Source: Chytridium lagenaria
Lineage: Eukaryota > Chytridiomycota > Chytridiomycetes > Chytridiales > Chytridiaceae
Assembly (NCBI GenBank): GCA_025449115.1
Contig: JAHLKC010000200.1
Span: forward strand, 1-50,062
Length of the DNA: 50,062 nucleotides
Direction of reading: 5' to 3'
Each line of letters begins with the position of its first letter. Position 1 is the stretch's first letter. The notes below the pieces were generated by a model. It saw nothing but the letters and a program-made list of their open reading frames with translations. It was not told the DNA's origin and made no database searches. Positions 46,524-50,062 of this stretch are shown here, in pieces. A program made the translations under genes and the position numbers.

Positions 46524-49500
46524 ATGCTGCGTCGTTTGAACTTGCTGTCTGTGCTGCTGCTGCTCCTCGTCGCCCTATCTGGCGTCATTCGCGCATCGGA
46601 TGCCGTCGTTGATAGCGATGACAGCGACTCGCTTATTCCTCCCGAGTACAAGCCTTTGGATGGCAACCTGTCTGGAGACAAGTTCAAGTTTGAATCTGAA
46701 AACTCAAGTAAAAAGAACAATCCCATCATCTATTTGCTTGCACATCTACCTACACGTTCACAGTAACTTACGTCCCTTTCTTCCGCAGAGATTCTTCACA
46801 TCGTTATCAACTCGCTCTATAAGTCCAAGGAGATCTTTTTAAGAGAGTTGATTTCTGTATGTCTCCACCTCCTATACATTTTTCCTCACCCATCCACTTA
46901 CCTCCTGTCCAGAATGCCGCCGACGCGCTCGACAAGATTCGTTTTGTCTCCCTCACCAATGCCGACGTCTTGAATGCCAACCCTCGTCTCGATATTCGCA
47001 TTGTCGCCGACAAGGAGAGGAAGCTCCTCACCATCACCGATTCCGGAGTCGGCATGACATCAGAAGAGCTCAAGCGCAACCTCGGAACAATTGCAAAGGT
47101 TTGATATCTTGCGATGACCCCAAAACAAGCTCTCTTAATTGACTTTCCGCTGTAGTCTGGAACTTCAGAATTTCTTGCTGCTCTAGAGCGCAACTCATCC
47201 GACTTGGGTCTTATTGGACAGTTTGGTGTTGGATTCTACTCAGTCTTTTTGGTCTGTGACAGAGTTACAGTCGCCTCAAAGAGCATTAATGACGACCAAT
47301 ACGTTTGGGAGAGCACGTCTGAGAATGGTAAGTAAAGCAATATTTGCCGGCCTATATTTGCTTAAGTCTTGACGGTATCATCTTTAAATTTCCTAGAATA
47401 CACTATCGCTAAGGATCCCCGCGGAAACAGTCTTGGACGTGGAACTGAAATTACTCTCCACATTAAGGTAGAACATGATTTAGAGATGATTTTGTAATGT
47501 ATTTAGAACGACGCTACTGAGTTCCTTGACAGCTCTGTCCTTGAGAACCTCGTCCTTAAATGTAATATTGACTCACATGGCCCACTAACTCTTTGTAGAT
47601 TCTGAATTCATTAACTTCCCCATCTACCTTTGGAAGAGCAAGACTATTGAAGAGGAAGTCACCGAGGAGACCGAGAAGGACATGGATTCCGATGTCGAGG
47701 ATGTCAAGGACGAGAAGCCCGAAAAGATCACCCGCACCATCCAGGATTGGGCTTTGATGAACGAAAACAAGCCGATATGGACCCGATCCCCTTCTGAGGT
47801 TGAGGAGAGTGAGTACAAGGAATTTTACAAGGCATTTGCCAAGGACACCTCGGAACCTCTTTCTTGGATCCACTTCCGCGCTGAGGGAGACATTGATTTC
47901 AAGAGTGTTTTGTTCATCCCGTCAAAGGCTGGACCGTCGTTCTTGCAAAAGGCGGAGGGCTTGTTGAAGAACATTAAGTTGTTTGTGAAAAAGGTTTTCA
48001 TTACCGATGAGATGGAGGTCAGTACAATGAAGTCTATTCTCGACGATTTGAGTTCTTGTGATTGTTAACGCAGACTATTTCTATTTATTCCAGGACTTCC
48101 TTCCCAGATGGCTTTCTTTCATTAAGGGTCTCGTCGACAGTGATGATCTTCCTTTGAACGTTTCCCGTGAAACTCTTCAGAAACATGGCTTATTGAAGAC
48201 CATCAAAAAGAAGCTTATCGGAAAGGTAATGATCGGCACTCGCTTTACATCACGATCCACTTACATTATATATATATTATACAGACCATCGAGATGATCA
48301 CCCAGCTTAGTAAGGATGCCGCCAAGTACAAGACCTTCATTGAACAATTTGGTATTGCCATCAAGCTCGGCGTTATTGAGGACACCAAGAACAGGAAGAA
48401 GCTCGTCAAACTTCTTCGTTTCACACCTCTGAATCCGAGGATGTAAGTTGTAACTCTGTTATCTGCAATCATTCTTATCATTTTTGTAGAAGCTCAGCTC
48501 GCTTGAAGACTATGTTTCCCGCATGAAGTCCAAGCAGCCCCAGATCTATTATCTCACCGGATCGTCGTTGGAGGAAATTAAGAACTCACCGCATTTGGAG
48601 GTGCCTCTTGCAAAGGGTTTTGAGGTTATCTACATGGTAAGGAGAATATTGTGTGCTGAATTCTGGCTTACGCGGTTTCGATTTCAGTCCGACCCTTTGG
48701 ACGAGTACCTCACTCAGCAGGTTACCGAGTACGGTGGTTTCAAGCTCCAGAGTCTTGTCAAGAATGGTGTCAGTACGGTGACGAGGAGAAGACAAGTCTG
48801 AGGAGGAGAAGGTTGGTTTTTTTCAGCCCGTAGATTTTGTCTGATCACCTTCTAGTTTGAGAAGGAATACGAGGACCTCACTAAGTGGCTATTGACTTCT
48901 CTCGACGATGTTGTTGACAAGGTACATCAAGGCTTTTGCTTGCTTTTTTACCCCGGGGGGATTTTTTTTTTTTTTTGAGGGGCCATGTAAGTCAATCTCA
49001 CCATCCTTCGTTTTTAGGTTGTGATCTCATCGCGCCTCACGAAGTCGCCTACCGCCCTTTTGGCCAACGAATATGGTGTTTCTGGAAACATGGAAAGGAT
49101 TATGGCTGCTCAGGCTCTCCAGAGCGGAGACAACTTTATGAGGTACGAAAAGCCAAAAGCGAAACCTTGCCTCGTGAAAAATTCTGACCCAACTCTTTTT
49201 TTTTTTCATTTTCTCACAGAACTACTACGCCAAGATGAAGAAAACTCTCGAGATCAACCCGCGGCACCCAGTTATCAAGGGCCTTAAGAAATCTGTCGCA
49301 TCCGGCAAAAAGGAAGAAGACCTCAAAGAACTTGCTCGCACACTCTACGAAGTGACTCTCCTCCGATCTGGGTTTGATCTCAAAGACACACCTGCCTTTG
49401 CGGGACGTGTTGAGAGTGCGATCCGCAAAGCGCTTGGGGTTGGGTTGACGGAGGAGGCCAAAGTTGAGGTTGTGAAGGCGGAGGAGAAGACGGAGGAGGA

Positions 49501-49568
49501 GAAAAAGGATGTGAAGGAGGAGGAGAGTGAGGAGACTGAAGATGTTTTTTTCGCATGATGAGCTTTGA
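46524..49568 (+). CDS. HSP90B1: GRP94 / endoplasmin, ER-resident HSP90 chaperone
   Basis: GRP94 folds secretory and membrane proteins in the ER lumen using ATP. It starts with a signal peptide ([20 protein letters not shown]) at 46524. About ten small introns separate the HSP90 blocks: [78 protein letters not shown] (ATP-binding residues present), a charged linker near 47650-47720, [60 protein letters not shown], and the C-terminal [20 protein letters not shown]. Frameshifts near 48422 and 48777 (in runs or near splice sites) break it. The written frame ends ...EDVFFA, but removal of one T from the seven at 49545-49551 gives EDVFSHDEL and a TGA at 49568, an ER retrieval signal. The signal peptide and HDEL together exclude cytosolic HSP90 and mitochondrial TRAP1. 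Confidence 0.94.
49554..49568 (+). other. HDEL ER-retrieval signal and stop codon in the shifted frame
   Basis: CAT GAT GAG CTT TGA reads HDEL and stop, one base out of frame with the preceding exon because of a 7-T run at 49545-49551. HDEL at the end of an ER HSP90 is what the family requires, so the extra T is almost certainly a consensus error. Confidence 0.92.
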
Positions 49569-50062
49569 GGAGGGATGATTTTGATGTACTATTTTTTTTT
49601 GATCTCGTTTTTTGGTCAATGTGAATTTTGAAGGTTAAATTGTGTGCGTGTCTGTGTTTATTTTTTACAACTGTCCTTGCATGCGGAAACGCCCATAGCA
49701 AACATCGCTCATACTCTAATGTGAGAGTGCAATAATCGTCCAAATTAATAATAACAAAAAAATAAAGACAAAAAATAAAAAAATAAAAAATAAAGAAATA
49801 AAAAACCAGAATGATCTTATTTTGCTTATGTGCTTATATTTGCCAACATTTTGAATTTTACAAAGGATGAAACTTTTGCTTATTAGAGGCAGACCGTAAT
49901 ACATTCTACATTCTGCTCTTAACTTGGTTTATAATGAAATGTGAGCACGAAATAATGTTTATCAAATTAGATGTTTTTCTCCCGCCCCCAAATCCATGTC
50001 TACAATCACAAACTTACTGGATCTCAATTTTCGCTCTGATGACTTTTTTTTACAAAAGTGCG
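49569..50062. other. 3' flank of GRP94, no gene seen
   Basis: AT-rich sequence with an A-rich simple tract at about 49745-49806 (AATAAA-like words repeated) that may include the GRP94 poly(A) site. An open frame on the minus strand at 49716-49904 is a translation of this low-complexity tract. Confidence 0.5.

Noticed and set aside
1..50062. tRNA, rRNA, CRISPR, transposon or viral insertions
   Set aside because: None recognised by eye on either strand; no terminal repeats, reverse transcriptase or transposase motifs seen. A tRNA search program could still find a divergent gene.

Overview
This window is fungal nuclear DNA, most likely from a flagellated (zoosporic, chytrid-type) fungus. The evidence is a near full-length axonemal outer-arm dynein heavy chain (DNAH5/DNAH8 type) next to a Spa2/GIT-type polarity scaffold, a fungal-style lipin and genes with many very short introns (about 37-120 bp). 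COQ7 implies an aerobic, ubiquinone-using mitochondrion. No prokaryotic, viral or transposon genes were recognised, and I saw no rRNA, tRNA or CRISPR.

Layout from left to right: a two-exon 75-aa gene of unknown function (445-783, +); UTP14, an SSU-processome factor (about 1016-5062, +); mitochondrial ribosomal protein uL22m (5833-6897, -); COQ7 (7059-8267, -); the dynein heavy chain (9020-23218, +); a large Ki-67-like protein with an FHA domain, a Ki-67/RepoMan-type PP1-docking motif and a long array of basic/acidic repeats (23444-30769, +); a two-exon 81-aa gene of unknown function (31163-31529, -); lipin/PAH1 (31818-35075, +); a Spa2-like polarisome scaffold (36677-39263, +); UTP22/Nrap (40276-44328, -), divergent over only 93 bp from a PHF14-like triple-PHD protein (44422-46241, +); and an ER HSP90 (GRP94, 46524-49568, +) whose HDEL signal is hidden by one extra T.

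Almost every gene carries single-base frameshifts, often at homopolymers. They hit genes expected to be essential or broadly conserved (UTP14, UTP22, uL22m, COQ7, GRP94) as well as dynein, while protein motifs stay intact on both sides. I therefore read them as consensus errors of a poorly polished long-read assembly, not gene decay. The stretch of about 19.5-21.7 kb is the worst. All gene coordinates below are spans that include introns and frameshifts.

The genes are not an operon. By theme they cover ribosome biogenesis (UTP14, UTP22, uL22m), flagellar motility (dynein), mitotic chromatin or PP1 targeting (Ki-67-like), histone reading (PHF14-like), lipid and polarity control (lipin, Spa2), quinone synthesis (COQ7) and ER folding (GRP94). 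The most noteworthy item is the Ki-67-like protein, since that FHA plus PP1-motif plus repeat architecture is best known from animals.
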